Source: Hedera helix (Eukaryota > Streptophyta > Magnoliopsida > Apiales > Araliaceae). From it: a stretch of 64,000 bases of DNA. A model generated the notes under the pieces. That model did no database searches. It had not been told where the DNA came from and saw nothing but the letters and a program-made list of their open reading frames with translations. The stretch spans positions 42,494,292 through 42,558,291 of the forward strand of contig OX359267.1 in NCBI GenBank assembly GCA_947179155.2, given 5' to 3'. Shown one piece after another: positions 48,001 through 57,689 of this stretch. Each line of letters starts with the position of its first letter. The stretch's first letter is position 1. Made by a program: the position numbers and the translations under genes.

Positions 48001-49452
48001 TTGAGATCTTTCTCATGCTTGTGTAAGCTAATTTTCACAGTGGAGTCAGCCATGGCTTTGGCCCAGTGTTGCTCTAATACCAATTTGTCAGGAATTCAAC
48101 AGATTTGCAGAAGAAAGTGAACTAGTAGAAGAAATAAGAAGCTTGCAGAAAACGAAACTGAGAAATAGAAGTTACATTCATTCAATCGATGCCTTCAATA
48201 CAGACTGTTACTCCATATACATATAACCCTGCAATCTAACAAATCTGTTTTGGGCTAACTAACTGACCCACTACTATGCTAAAACGTGGCCAACTAACAA
48301 ACAAGTAGAACGCTGCTACTTAACAACTTGACCCTAAACGACTTCATTTAAAAAGAGACCAATCGACATTGTTTCATTATTCTAACAACTTAACGGCTAT
48401 AACCACTTTTTCTACCTGCAAATTACTTCTTCTGATCTCCTTACCTTGACAGTTACACACCATCTGACATCTATTATTGGCCTAGTGGCAATTATCAACA
48501 AATCAAACTATCCAATTTTGTAGCAACTACTGTAAACAGCAAGTGAGGGGGGAAAACAAGTTCATAAACAGAAAAAAAAAATATCCAAAGTAATTACCTG
48601 TTGGCAGTGTATTTGCTTTAGTATCTCTTTTCGAAAGGCATAAATTGGCAACCCATCCTCAAACCGTCTACATTCCCTCATCATCAACAAGTAAATCCTA
48701 CACCAATCAAAAGCTCCATTCAAATTTAACACCTTCACCCCATCCTCTCCACAACCCTCCGAAGATATCTTCCCTTCAAGATAATCAAGAATACAGTTCA
48801 TCCCACTCTTATATTCTGCAATCCTATTCGCAATCAAATCCCTCTCAGAAATAAGCCCGTCTTTTCTCTGTAAAAGCTCATAATGAACAGGCAACCGGTT
48901 CCGGTTCCTAAGTGATGCATTAATCTTGTTAATCTCATTTAAGACAAGCGCAAGCTTCTTTTGCCACTTTATTACCAAATCTCCTTCAATAAACCCTTTT
49001 AAACGCTCAATAAATATTACCTTAAGCCTACCATTAAGCTCATCTGCATCAGATGGCACAATCAAGTTACAAATCAGCTGAGGGGTCAATAAATGAGTAC
49101 CGTCAAATCGAGTTTCCCACAAAAATACCATTGTTTCAAGAGCATCCGTCCATTGCTGAAAAAACAAGCATGCAGCACAAATTCCTCCATCAAACACAGA
49201 AAATCTATGAGGCTTACATGTTAATTTCGCGATTAAATCCTCCACCTTGATTCTCTCAAAACTCTGCTTGTCTGAACGCAGCTGGATTGTGAAATTCGGA
49301 GTTTTCGGAGGCTGATCCCGCCCGTACTTCGAGTGGAACTGGGGTTTCCACTGTTGTTGGTACGGTGGCCGAACAGACCGGAAATTCTTCGGGACAACGC
49401 CCATTTGGTAACTCATCGACGGTCCGTCTCGTCGACGCGCGTCTCTTATCAT
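34382..49452 (-). CDS. DEAH11/12-like: DEAH-box RNA helicase fused to RING1-IBR-RING2 ligase (DEAH11/12-like), three exons
   Basis: The exons, in transcript order, are 49,452-48,598, 41,117-37,973 and 35,589-34,382 (phases 0 and 1), giving 1,735 aa against about 1,775-1,790 in Arabidopsis DEAH11/12. Exon 1 (1-285) is a helical N-terminal region. Exon 2 has Walker A GETGSGKST (291-299), DEAH (389-392), SAT, and motif VI QRAGRAGRTEPGR. These are followed by HA2/OB-like and RNA-binding-like regions. Exon 3 has RING1 from C1526 (CPICLCEV), an IBR (CGACSVETCTKC) and RING2 with the predicted catalytic cysteine C1698 in GCNHVEC. RBR ligases form a thioester on that residue. It should therefore combine ATP-dependent RNA remodelling with ubiquitin transfer; its substrates are unknown. 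The Arabidopsis names carry a 'chloroplastic' label that the N-terminus here does not clearly support. The reading frame is intact despite a 7.5-kb intron filled by a retrotransposon. Confidence 0.92.
35590..37972 (-). other. DEAH gene intron 2 (2.4 kb)
   Basis: Bounded by a donor GT at 37,972-37,971 and an acceptor AG at 35,591-35,590 on the minus strand. The split glycine codon joins QKKG to AECNL. It holds an hAT-like MITE at 35,833-36,270; the remainder has no recognisable features. Confidence 0.85.
35833..36270. mobile_element. ACCGGT-rich hAT-like MITE (438 bp)
   Basis: The ends TTAGGGGTGTGCA and, inverted, AGGCCTGTGCA form short inverted repeats. The flanks ACTTATTG (35,825-35,832) and ACTTATCG (36,271-36,278) match at seven of eight bases, an hAT-type duplication. 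Both arms are dense in ACCGGT and its relatives (12 exact ACCGGT sites), separated by an ATT-repeat centre. It sits inside intron 2 of the DEAH gene. Confidence 0.7.
41788..41985. mobile_element. Stowaway MITE (198 bp)
   Basis: The termini CTATCTCTGTCTCACAAAAG and, inverted, CTCATATGCACAAAAAAGAG are complementary and flanked by TA on each side (41,786-41,787 and 41,986-41,987). The subterminal GACTTTTTAAAGTC is shared with the inverted right arm. It lies in DEAH intron 1. Confidence 0.7.
42111..42477 (-). repeat. 3' LTR of intronic chromovirus
   Basis: Starts TGTCAGGAATTC and ends CTACCTTGACA on the plus strand. The copy at 48,086-48,451 matches it over its whole length with scattered substitutions and small indels. 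It is preceded by GTTAC. Confidence 0.9.
42467..44289 (-). pseudogene. Integrase plus chromodomain region, broken and partly duplicated
   Basis: On the minus strand this reads from the zinc-binding HHCC region (HGGLEGGHSS...CEVCQRN, 44,289-43,936) into the catalytic core. The core has ISDRDKIFVSSFW and TTYHPQTDGQTERVN, carrying the second Asp and the Glu of the DDE triad. After GMTPYKVLYG and the C-terminal module comes a chromodomain (LVQWSNKIPEDATWEEW, 42,467-42,673). A TGG-to-TGA stop separates the zinc and core parts near 43,933. A segment of about 460 bp is tandemly duplicated (about 42,725-43,183 and 43,184-43,600), breaking the frame. It is the remains of the enzyme that inserts retroelement DNA and cannot be functional as is. 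Confidence 0.85.
42725..43600. repeat. Imperfect tandem duplication within integrase region
   Basis: The block beginning CTATCTTCTTCTTAAGTTGT occurs twice, head to tail. It runs through the Gag-Pol C-terminal module to the CACCATTCAGCCA phrase. The second unit lacks about 55 bases present in the first (the part encoding NLKLSAKYYGPY). Both units carry similar point changes, so the duplication is itself not recent. Confidence 0.8.
44335..46135 (-). pseudogene. Protease, reverse transcriptase and RNase H region, broken
   Basis: In transcript order the pieces are as follows. A protease-like C-terminus (MMPLGGYDAVLGVQWM, 46,135-45,917) comes first. RT fingers and palm follow (SPYASPLLLVKKKDNTWRF, FTKLDLRSGY; 45,632-45,327), then after a frame break the FFDDILVY catalytic-type motif near 45,150. 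The RT thumb/connection comes next (VEYLGHVIKEEGVAVD...FLCLKGYYRRFV, 45,136-44,645). The RNase H part (YFWGQKFIIKTDHEALKYF...KDNLAADALLR, 44,610-44,335) is last. Frame breaks between the pieces show that the polyprotein is dead. This module would copy the element's RNA into DNA. Confidence 0.85.
46370..48053 (-). pseudogene. Gag region, broken, interrupted by a MITE
   Basis: The minus strand starts at MADSTVKISLHKHEKDLKTI (near 48,051) with a coiled-coil N-terminus. A Pro/Ser-rich spacer follows (47,858-47,676). Stop-interrupted pieces of the gag domain come next (FEGKDPRGWIKKCEKFF and FEGETDVWYQFFQDE, about 47,300-47,090). It ends in a zinc knuckle CYHCDEVYTLGHKRK near 46,400, in which the last cysteine is replaced. 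A 210-bp foldback MITE (46,497-46,706) splits the part before the knuckle. Confidence 0.75.
46497..46706. mobile_element. Foldback hAT-like MITE nested in the retrotransposon
   Basis: Nearly the whole 210 bp is an inverted repeat. The left arm GTGTTTGATTGCATC...GCATCTTAACAG pairs with the inverted right arm GGTGTTGTTTGATTGCATC...GGATCTTAACAAC. The flanks TAAGGTT and TAAGTTT (46,490-46,496 and 46,707-46,713) resemble an aged hAT target duplication. It has no coding content. Confidence 0.7.
48071..48082 (-). promoter_or_regulatory. Primer-binding site of intronic chromovirus
   Basis: The minus strand reads TGGTATTAGAGC three bases inside the 5' LTR. It differs by one base from the initiator Met-tRNA complement TGGTATCAGAGC. 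Confidence 0.8.
48086..48451 (-). repeat. 5' LTR of intronic chromovirus
   Basis: Matches 42,111-42,477 over its full length, beginning TGTCAGGAATTC and ending TTACCTTGACA, and is followed by the target duplication GTTAC. It lies only about 150 bp from the end of DEAH exon 1. Confidence 0.9.
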
Positions 49453-51916
49453 CTAAAAAACCCTAACAATTCCAGAGTGAGAGTGATCGAGAAGGTTATC
49501 GAAGAAATCTTCAAAAGTAGGAAGTACGGAAGTAGAGAGGAATATATATATATTAAAAATAATCCTATAAAGGACTGTTAGACAGAAGTGGGGAGGAAAA
49601 GTGCAAGGAATAGCCGATAGGGCCATGGGGGAAGGATATATCTTTTTGTTATGCAAACTGTAAATTACACGTCAGATTTTAATAATATTATACTTTGTGC
49701 ATTAATAATTACACCTTTTAGTACTAAATTGATTAGTTTCTTGTTTTTAACTCGAAAATATTTTTTGAGAATTGATATTTTTATAAAAATTGATATTTTT
49801 ATAAATTAATTTAATATTTTTATAAATGAGTCTTATTTAATATTATAAAAATATTAATTTTTTATTTTTATAAGTAAAAATGTTAGTTTTATAAATTCTC
49901 TTCTTATATGAATGTGAAATTTATTTATTATTTATGTGAGAAAAAATTTATAAAATTATTATTTCTATTTATAAAATTATCAATTCTTTATTTTTTTATT
50001 GAAGCTACTAGAAAGGATTACACTATCATCTAGGCCTTGTTAAATTCTAGATTAGGTACCTTAATATTTAGAAAAAATTTAAACTTATCCGAAAAATTGT
50101 CCGTTAACTTTATCTATAAAAAACACTAAAGAGTATGACCCCACTTCATTTATATTTTACAAATAAGATAAGATCATATTCTTTTATTTTTTATTAAAAT
50201 AAAAATTATGGATAATTTTTTAAAATAAATATAGAAGCACCCTAATATATATCACATCATAATTAATGAATATGGTGTGTAACACTACTAAGATCTCAAG
50301 GTTTTAGTGGTGAAATTTGAGCCTTTGTTTTTTTCTTTTATTTTTTTTAATTTGATCGATAAGGATATTTTTAAATTAATTTATGTATTAATTAAAAAAA
50401 ATCTCTCGATAATCTTAAAAGCGCACCTCTTAACATCGATTTAATATATTCAAGAAAAAAAAATTGAGTGTTAGTTTCAAGGTCTTGTTACAATTAATTA
50501 TGTATCTTAAATTATTGTTCTACTTGTCACAATTAATTAATTATTTGCTACAAAGATCATTACAAAATTGATATGTTTGGCATTATTGAAAGTAGGATTA
50601 GAATTAGAATTTTGAAAAAGGCATAATCAACCATGCAAAATCTCCGAAGATCACACTTGTTTACTAGAAATGATAAGTCACAAAGTATCTTCGATGGTTA
50701 ATAATAAATGTTATTTATATTTAACTAGTTGTTTTTTACTGTAAAATATAATAAATTACGCGCGCACACACACATATATATATGGGGTAAAAAGTGAAAT
50801 ACATTAATTGCATTTCTTTATAAAATTGCTAAATTAAACATAAATAGTAAAAGTAAAATTCTTTTATCAATTCTTTTTTAAAATGATGAATTATTTTCTC
50901 ATAAATAACACCAATAATTTACATACGAGCGTTGGTTTTACACGTTTTGAATGATATAGTATTGAGGCAGCTGCCCGCGTTTGATTTCCAGGCCCCCAAC
51001 AATTCCACGGCCTTTCTGTTGATAAAAAGAGCGGGTCCATGCAACATGTGTTTCACCTTCTAAATTAGAATGGCAAAGCCTGTTGTTTCGGGCCTTAGAA
51101 AAGAAGCAGCGTGACGAGCCAATAGCAATAAGGATACGAACACATATATAATTTTTTGAGTATATGACATTTTTATGCCCTATTTTATACTTTTCATTTC
51201 TAATTTTGAGGGTAGTCACTTTGTATCTCATATTTTTGGCATCATGACAAACTAAACACTATTTGCACATGCTTTTTTTTTTTAAACAATGCTAGAAGTC
51301 TCAAATAAAATGCTATTAAATATTATTGGTACTGTATAAATTTATCAAATTAATGTTATGGTGACACGTCATTTGAGACACTTTTTTATACCAAAAATTT
51401 GAAACTCTAGTATCACCCATCTTATTTTTTAAGGCGTAAAAACGTATGTACACATTATTTTTTAATTATATGTAAACAAAAAATTTAAAAACTATAATCA
51501 CTAAATTCAGCACATTCAATAAGTATTACTACTCAATAATTTACTCACTAGTTAATAAATTATAGTTTAGAGATGAACCCATATAGAAATAATTATTCCA
51601 CTAATTAATCAAACAAAGTAGAAATAATAAAATATAATAAAAAATTGGTAATCCTCTAAATTAAGCCCAACCATCTCTAACAACGGGTGTAAGGTTAGAA
51701 TTACAACTCACAGCCCAAATATCATCCCAAACTTTAACCTTAACCCCATTTCTAATGCTTTTTTTATGACTTAGTTTGAGGAGATCCTATACTCCTCCTC
51801 CTACCCACCAAAATTCCTTTCGAAACCCAAGAGCAATTCTTAGCTAACTTAACATTTCTAAAATTATCTTTTTTGGCAATAAGCACTTCTCAGAATCGTA
51901 AAGCCTGTTTAACTAG

Positions 51917-51919
<3 letters not shown>

Positions 51920-51977
<58 letters not shown>
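51920..51977. repeat. (CT)n microsatellite
   Basis: About 58 bases of perfect CT dinucleotides. Confidence 0.95.
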
Positions 51978-51981
<4 letters not shown>

Positions 51982-52320
51982 GACAGCACAACACGCTGCT
52001 TAGTTGGTTAAAAACTAATAAAGAAAAATGACAAATAAGAATTTATACTCCATTGTCAACTTAGATAAAATTATTTTGCAACAGAAATACAATGGTAAAT
52101 ATGATCATGGAATGTATTTATCATATGCCCTGCCAAATTGTCCTCTTTTAAATGTAAGATCAGTATTTGCTTATTAGTTATAACAACTCCGTAATAAAGT
52201 ACTTTTTAGTAATTCAAAATCGCAAATGGAGAGGAAATTACATCTAGTGAATACCGTACTTGTAGATTTTAAGTATGATACAACATTTATTATTTATTTA
52301 TTTAAAGGTAATGTTAACGC

Positions 52321-52596
52321 TTAATTTTGTTCGTCGCAAAAAACACCGATTGCGATCAATATGTATCTGAAAAGAAACAAAGTTACACCGAAAAACTCGA
52401 CGGCCTGGGTCATCCAGATATATTCTAGCGTGAGAATAAGTACAAACCAAATAGCGTAACAATTGAGAGCATAAAAACTATTGAAATAATATTGATATTT
52501 GGTGAGAGAATAATAAGATAGATTGTCTATGTACTGTGAGTCTATGCTTATGACTGTATTTATACTTTTCTCATTTGTCGTGTTATCCGTGGCCAA
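52321..52596 (-). CDS. Hypothetical 91-aa hydrophobic ORF
   Basis: A minus-strand ORF from ATG 52,596 encodes a polar start (MATDNTTNEKS) followed by two hydrophobic stretches (YAIWFVLILTLEYIW and FFGVTLFLFRYILIAIGVF) that could be membrane helices. I recognise no family. It stands alone in AT-rich spacer with no neighbouring exon signals, so it may be a chance ORF or a decayed fragment of a membrane-protein gene. Confidence 0.2.
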   Translation of the reverse strand: MATDNTTNEKSINTVISIDSQYIDNLSYYSLTKYQYYFNSFYALNCYAIWFVLILTLEYIWMTQAVEFFGVTLFLFRYILIAIGVFCDEQN

Positions 52597-53599
52597 TTAG
52601 GATTGAAAATCCCTTAATTAGAATCCAATTAGAAGTACAATGTTGACCGGTCAATTCTTATCTCCCTTAATATCCGGAATCATTATTACTTAATTTGGAA
52701 TCTTAAGTCAATATAAAATGTGACCTTCCTAATATAGCAAGTCGTCCCAAAAAGAAATACTTGAATAGGTATGCCCAAACATTGAGTCCATCATAATGTG
52801 TAGAAAGTAGTCGAACTCATACTCCAAATAGTGAATAAACTTGGGCTCACACCAATCCAGGGTCCAATAAATTATATCTCAACAAGTAGCAAAGAATATG
52901 AAAGTTACTCAATAACATTTTTTTTTTCTCAAACTAGTTAAGAGTCTGAAAAAAATCCTTATGTTAATGTTAACAAAATAATAATAATAATAATATTAAA
53001 ATTGACAAATTTCAAAATTATTTTAACAAACAAGAAACATCAACCAGAGTTATGGTGATAATTGTGCACTCGCCCCCATCTTAATGGGACAAATTGGAGA
53101 GAAAACAAACATATGATCATTTTCTTATCAGCAAGCCAATCCAAAGATGGAATCTCAATAATCAGTTTTAGGCATGCTAGTCCTTTTTGGTCTTATTGTC
53201 CCGTCACCCCATCTTAATGGGGTGAATTCGAGAGAAAAGCTAGGAATTATAGAGATGGGTTGGCTGATGGTGATGGGGTTATGTATAATATTTTATTAGG
53301 CTCCTTGAAATTGTCTTAATTAAATATTGTGCTTGTTAGTAATTACTTTTTTATTCTATTTTCGTTTAAAATTGTTGAAGAAAAAACAAAGCATCATAAT
53401 TTAATTATAAATGCATCATTTAAACTGGAAAAAAAAAGAAATAGTATTTTACTTTCACACTATACTTTCTTTTCTCCAATAATTTAAAGTTTAAACTATA
53501 AGCCCGCCCTTCTTCCTCGGCCCAAATTCTCAATCATAATAAAAAGGTTTTTGCTACTTTTTGTTTCGTTCGTTTCGATGGATCCTTACAAAAATGAAT

Positions 53600-54818
53600 A
53601 TATAATGTTTTCTGTTGGGATAACACGTGATAGTAAAGTCCCATAATAAAATTGTTAGGGTTTCGACACAGAGAAAGCAACGGAATTTAAAAAAAATTCT
53701 GAAACCCTAAGCCAGGATCCATGCAAAACCATATTAATTCAGAAGTTTAGATTATTTACCGATTATTCAAGATGGACAGGAGACGATGGAATTCTGAAAC
53801 GGCTTCGAATCTTCAACGCAATCCAGCGACTGCGTCTCTACAGTATCCACACGAACGCTCCGCGAACCGTCACACGATCTGCAGCAAAAGGGATCTGCGG
53901 TACTAGCCACCAAGATCAGGATTTCTAACCTATTTTTCTCTCTAGCCTCTTTCTGAAAGCGGTTAGGGTTTTAGTTTTTCCTTACGTGACTTTTAGACTA
54001 TTGATATATCATATATATAGTAGTTAATAGGAATTAACTAAAACCTAAAATAAATAGAAAAATAAAATTCGAATTTATATATATATTATATTTTAATTAA
54101 GTCTTACTTAATTAATATACATATATACAAATTATCCTATTAATTTAAATTCGTAATTTTTAAATACTATCAATTATATTGACATATTTAAAATACTTAC
54201 AATTTAAATTAATTCCCTTTTAATTACGTTCTAAGTGTGTGACCCTATAGGTTATTATTATGTTGGCAATAATTTTAAAATCATATTATAAAATTAAAAA
54301 CAGTGAGCGGCATCTAGTAATGCATCACTGTTACCCAAATAATAATAAGATCGGTAATTCGATACAACCTTTTCGTGACCAATGTTTCAATGTAATTTAA
54401 TCATTTTAACCTTATATCCTAGATTAAACTCGAGGCATGTAATGTGTCATACTCTTCATAATTTAATCTGAATTTTCTTGATCAATGAGTAGACTATATG
54501 AAACAAATCAATATTTGAGCATGGTCATGCATTTCATAGTCCTACTCAATCAAGAGTCCTATAGATATCACCCCTAATATATAGGAGGGTTAAATTCCAT
54601 CTAGATCACTCATATTCCTCACACGATTCATGATGTACCCAATAATCACATTTATTATTCACCCTATTAAAGGTGACATTTGATGATATCAAAGTACACA
54701 AATTCTCGTGTAATAATATAGTGACTTCAGGTCGGAGGATCATTACATCATTGTCACTATAAGAATTTCTTATGACACTTTGCATAATGCTCCATGTAAA
54801 ATTCTCATGGTGGGTCAG
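53600..54818. other. Non-coding LTR-retrotransposon-like sequence
   Basis: A GC-richer block (53,640-53,960, with AACCCTAAGCCAGGATCC and GAAAGCGGTTAGGGTTTTAG) is followed by phrases such as GTGTGACCCTATAGGTTA and GTGAGCGGCATCTAGTAATG. I associate these with non-coding or LTR parts of plant retrotransposons, probably copia-type. No second LTR or coding domain is visible, so it may be a solo or truncated LTR. The gypsy element starting at 54,819 appears to have inserted into it. Confidence 0.4.
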
Positions 54819-57689
54819 TGTGACGCCCCCAAATCTGGGCCCACACAGCCCAAACTTGAGTCGTCAAAATACTACAACAAAATTATTACAACAAAGCACA
54901 ACGTACAACAATACAGTATATAATAATACACAACTAAGTCTTCACTATTATTGCCACACTATTTTACAAAACGTGAAGACTAAGATAATTATTCCTCGGA
55001 CCCTCACTCCATTCCCCGGCTAGACCCTGTTATGTTTTCATCTCCTGTTGAAAAACAATGGAACAAAAGAAAGGGTGAGCTCAAATAGCCTAGTAAAGAA
55101 TATCATGACTAAGATAATGACGAATAAATTATCATTAGTCTTCAACAGTTGAGTTCTTGATAGAATACAATAGACTACAAGGTTTATATCAAAAACTGCA
55201 GTTAAATTCTTAAACAACGTTCAGATCAATAATAGCAGCGGAATGAGTAATCTATTAGAAGAATAATGCAGACTATAATGTCCACTCGGTTCTCTTTTTA
55301 GGAAAAACATCATCAACTTTTATCATCTGAAATATCATTAGTCAAGATAATACAAATTCACAGTTCCTGATCATAATCATGCACATCAACAGTTCATCTT
55401 TGTACTACGGGCCAAAGATATTCAATATAGCACCAACGATCATGATTATACCAGATTCAGCCTTTGGTCATAATCATACCAAACAACAGTTCATCTTTGC
55501 ACTACGGGCCAAAGATATTCAATATAGCACCAACGGTCATGATTATACCAGATTCAGCCTTTGGTCATAATCATATCAAACAACAGTTCATCTTTGCACT
55601 ACGTGCCAAAGAGAACATTCACCACGTGCCATAAAAGACACCGAACAGATGTATCGCCTTTAACCTATTATATCGCCTTTAACCTATCATCTGTTCAACA
55701 AATATATCACATCTGTGCCCCCGGCCACAGATATTCACAACAGCTTGATTTTTGGATGATTAGAATGATATAAATGATGAACAGAAGAAATAGGATAACA
55801 ATAAGTATCGGAAGTTTACTTTGTACAGATTCAAATAATGTCCAAATTGTCAACATGATGTGGAGTGAAATTTAAAAATGATATTCAAGATCCACAGTTC
55901 AGAATAACGGTTACAATTCAATAGAAAGGTTCACGTAAATAGGAATGTTCAGTTGAAATAATGAAGTTCAACTATTATGGAACATATAATATTTTCAGGA
56001 ATTATAGAAGCAATAGTTCCATAATAAATTTCGATTTAGGAGTATGAAAGAAAATAATATCCCTTACCGTAGCAGGTTTGATTAACAAAAGGTGAAGGAA
56101 ATTAATACAAAGGGTTATTCACCAACAGGCGGCAATCCGCTCCGTAAGGTTATTCCCACAATTTAATAGAATTTGAGTACAAAGAGTTATTCACCAAACA
56201 GGCGGCAATCCGCTCCGTAAGGTTATTCTCAGAGATTAATAATGAATGAATACGAAAGGTTATTCACCAACAGGCGGCAATCCGCTCCGTAAGGTTATTC
56301 CCACAATTTAATACATGGAAATAAAAGGCACGTCTTATGAGTAAGGAAGAAACAATATTATTATCGAGAATCAAATAATGATAATCCCTTACCATAGTAT
56401 GTTTGAATAATGGAAGATGAAAAAGATGGTATCCCTTACCTCAACACGTGACTGGATATTGATTTAAATGAGGTTGATTAACTTGAACAATACACGTATA
56501 CTTATAGATCTTCACAAATACTCAAGATGACTTAAGCACACTTAGAGAGAACTTTCACAAGAAGTATTTAGAGAGAGAAAGAAAGAACAAGTAAGGAAGT
56601 TTATGAAAAATCCTTAAGTTAAGGCTTCTATTTATAGCCAAAAATCTTATCATTCATTTAATCTAAACCATTCATTTAAAGATCATCTTTTAATCTACAC
56701 CATCCATTTCAAATATTATATTATCTTTAATCTACACCATTCATTTCATATCACCTAATAATCACCTAACTTTATATTATAAACAAATCAATTTAATTAT
56801 TCAACAATAATTCACACTTTAATCTACACCATTCATTTCATATCACCTAATAATCACCTAACTTTATATTATAAACAAATAACTTTATCAATTCAATTAT
56901 TATGACTAATTGTTATAAATACAGTATAGTTAGCTCTTAGATATCAAGTCAATAAATTAATGAAATACAACTGTTTAAATAACATCATAATAGAGATAAC
57001 AATAATGTAAAATAAAGCATACGTTACTGTGTAATGACAATTATTGATTCAATAATGTGAATTACTGTGCATATGTTACTGTGACAATTATTAGGTTCAA
57101 TAATTTTAAAAACAGTGCAGCAACAATTATTGACTCAATGATATAAAATACAGTGTAATGACAATTATTAAATCAATAATGCAAAATACTGTGTAACAAC
57201 AATTATTGAATTGATAATATAAAATATTATGCAGTGACAATTATCGATGAAATGATGCGTAACAGTTACGGTGTCAATTATCAGACCAATAATATGAGAC
57301 ACTATGCAATACCGTGTGTTACTGTAGAGTACCGTGTGCTACAGAAAATACCAAAAAACTACCGTATGCTACTATTCTTTTATCACCGGTATTTTAACAG
57401 TTCCGTTGACTATTTTTATTTAAAAAGATTATTTCTGTCGTTTTCTATATCCGACAAATATTCCGTTGTGGGGTCCACCAATAATTTGTTATTTCGGCGC
57501 CGTCGTACGACACGAATATTCCCTGACCAAACGAATATTCCCCGACAAAGCGAATATTGTCCGACAAAATAAAATTTGCACATAACATCCTTAACTTTTA
57601 ACTTGATCGATTTAACCACTTACTGTTTCAAAAAAAATATATATAAAGAAAAATTAAATTTTGTATTTCATAAAATTCGGGGTCTTACA
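54819..57689 (-). repeat. 3' LTR (2,871 bp) of young gypsy element
   Basis: Begins TGTGACGCCCCC and ends GGGTCTTACA on the plus strand. It is near-identical to 61,256-64,000. It includes a three-unit tandem repeat at 56,108-56,315. ORFs in it are not credible proteins. Confidence 0.92.

Larger units (their letters stand above)
42111..48451 (-). mobile_element. Complete-length chromovirus LTR retrotransposon in DEAH intron
   Basis: A 6,341-bp element with LTRs of 367 and 366 bp (42,111-42,477 and 48,086-48,451), TG...CA ends and a perfect 5-bp target duplication GTTAC (42,106-42,110 and 48,452-48,456). The minus-strand primer-binding site TGGTATTAGAGC lies at 48,071-48,082, and the polypurine tract AAGGGAAAGGGAA abuts the other LTR. 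The domain order gag-PR-RT-RNase H-IN-chromodomain defines a Ty3/gypsy chromovirus; small size and short LTRs suggest a Reina-like type (inference). Stops, frameshifts, an internal duplication and a nested MITE make it defective. The LTRs differ at 20 or more positions, so the insertion is much older than the one at 54.8 kb. Confidence 0.9.
41118..48597 (-). other. DEAH gene intron 1 (7.5 kb) with nested transposons
   Basis: The donor is CAG|GTAATT at 48,598/48,597 and the acceptor is CAG at 41,120-41,118, both phase 0 (HCQQ then IMIMIGETG). The intron contains a full LTR retrotransposon at 42,111-48,451, a Stowaway MITE at 41,788-41,985, and about 0.8 kb of unannotated sequence. Without the insertions it would be only about 0.9 kb. 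Confidence 0.88.
49453..53599. other. DEAH promoter side and spacer
   Basis: The first part is the 5' flank of the DEAH gene. Then come AT-rich spacer with a dispersed repeat at 49,768-49,990, a possible small MITE at about 51,288-51,416 (GCTAGAAGTCTCAAAT versus inverted ACTAGAGTTTCAAAT), and a CT microsatellite at 51,920-51,977. A doubtful small ORF lies at 52,321-52,596. No confident gene. Confidence 0.45.

Noticed and set aside
50938..51231. 97-codon minus-strand ORF in a slightly GC-richer patch
   Set aside because: No domain, signal peptide or splice-linked partner exon was found; composition gives no coding support.
54772..57572. Plus-strand ORFs repeated at 61.2-62.2 kb
   Set aside because: They fall inside the two LTR copies, so the apparent conservation reflects recent LTR duplication rather than selection.
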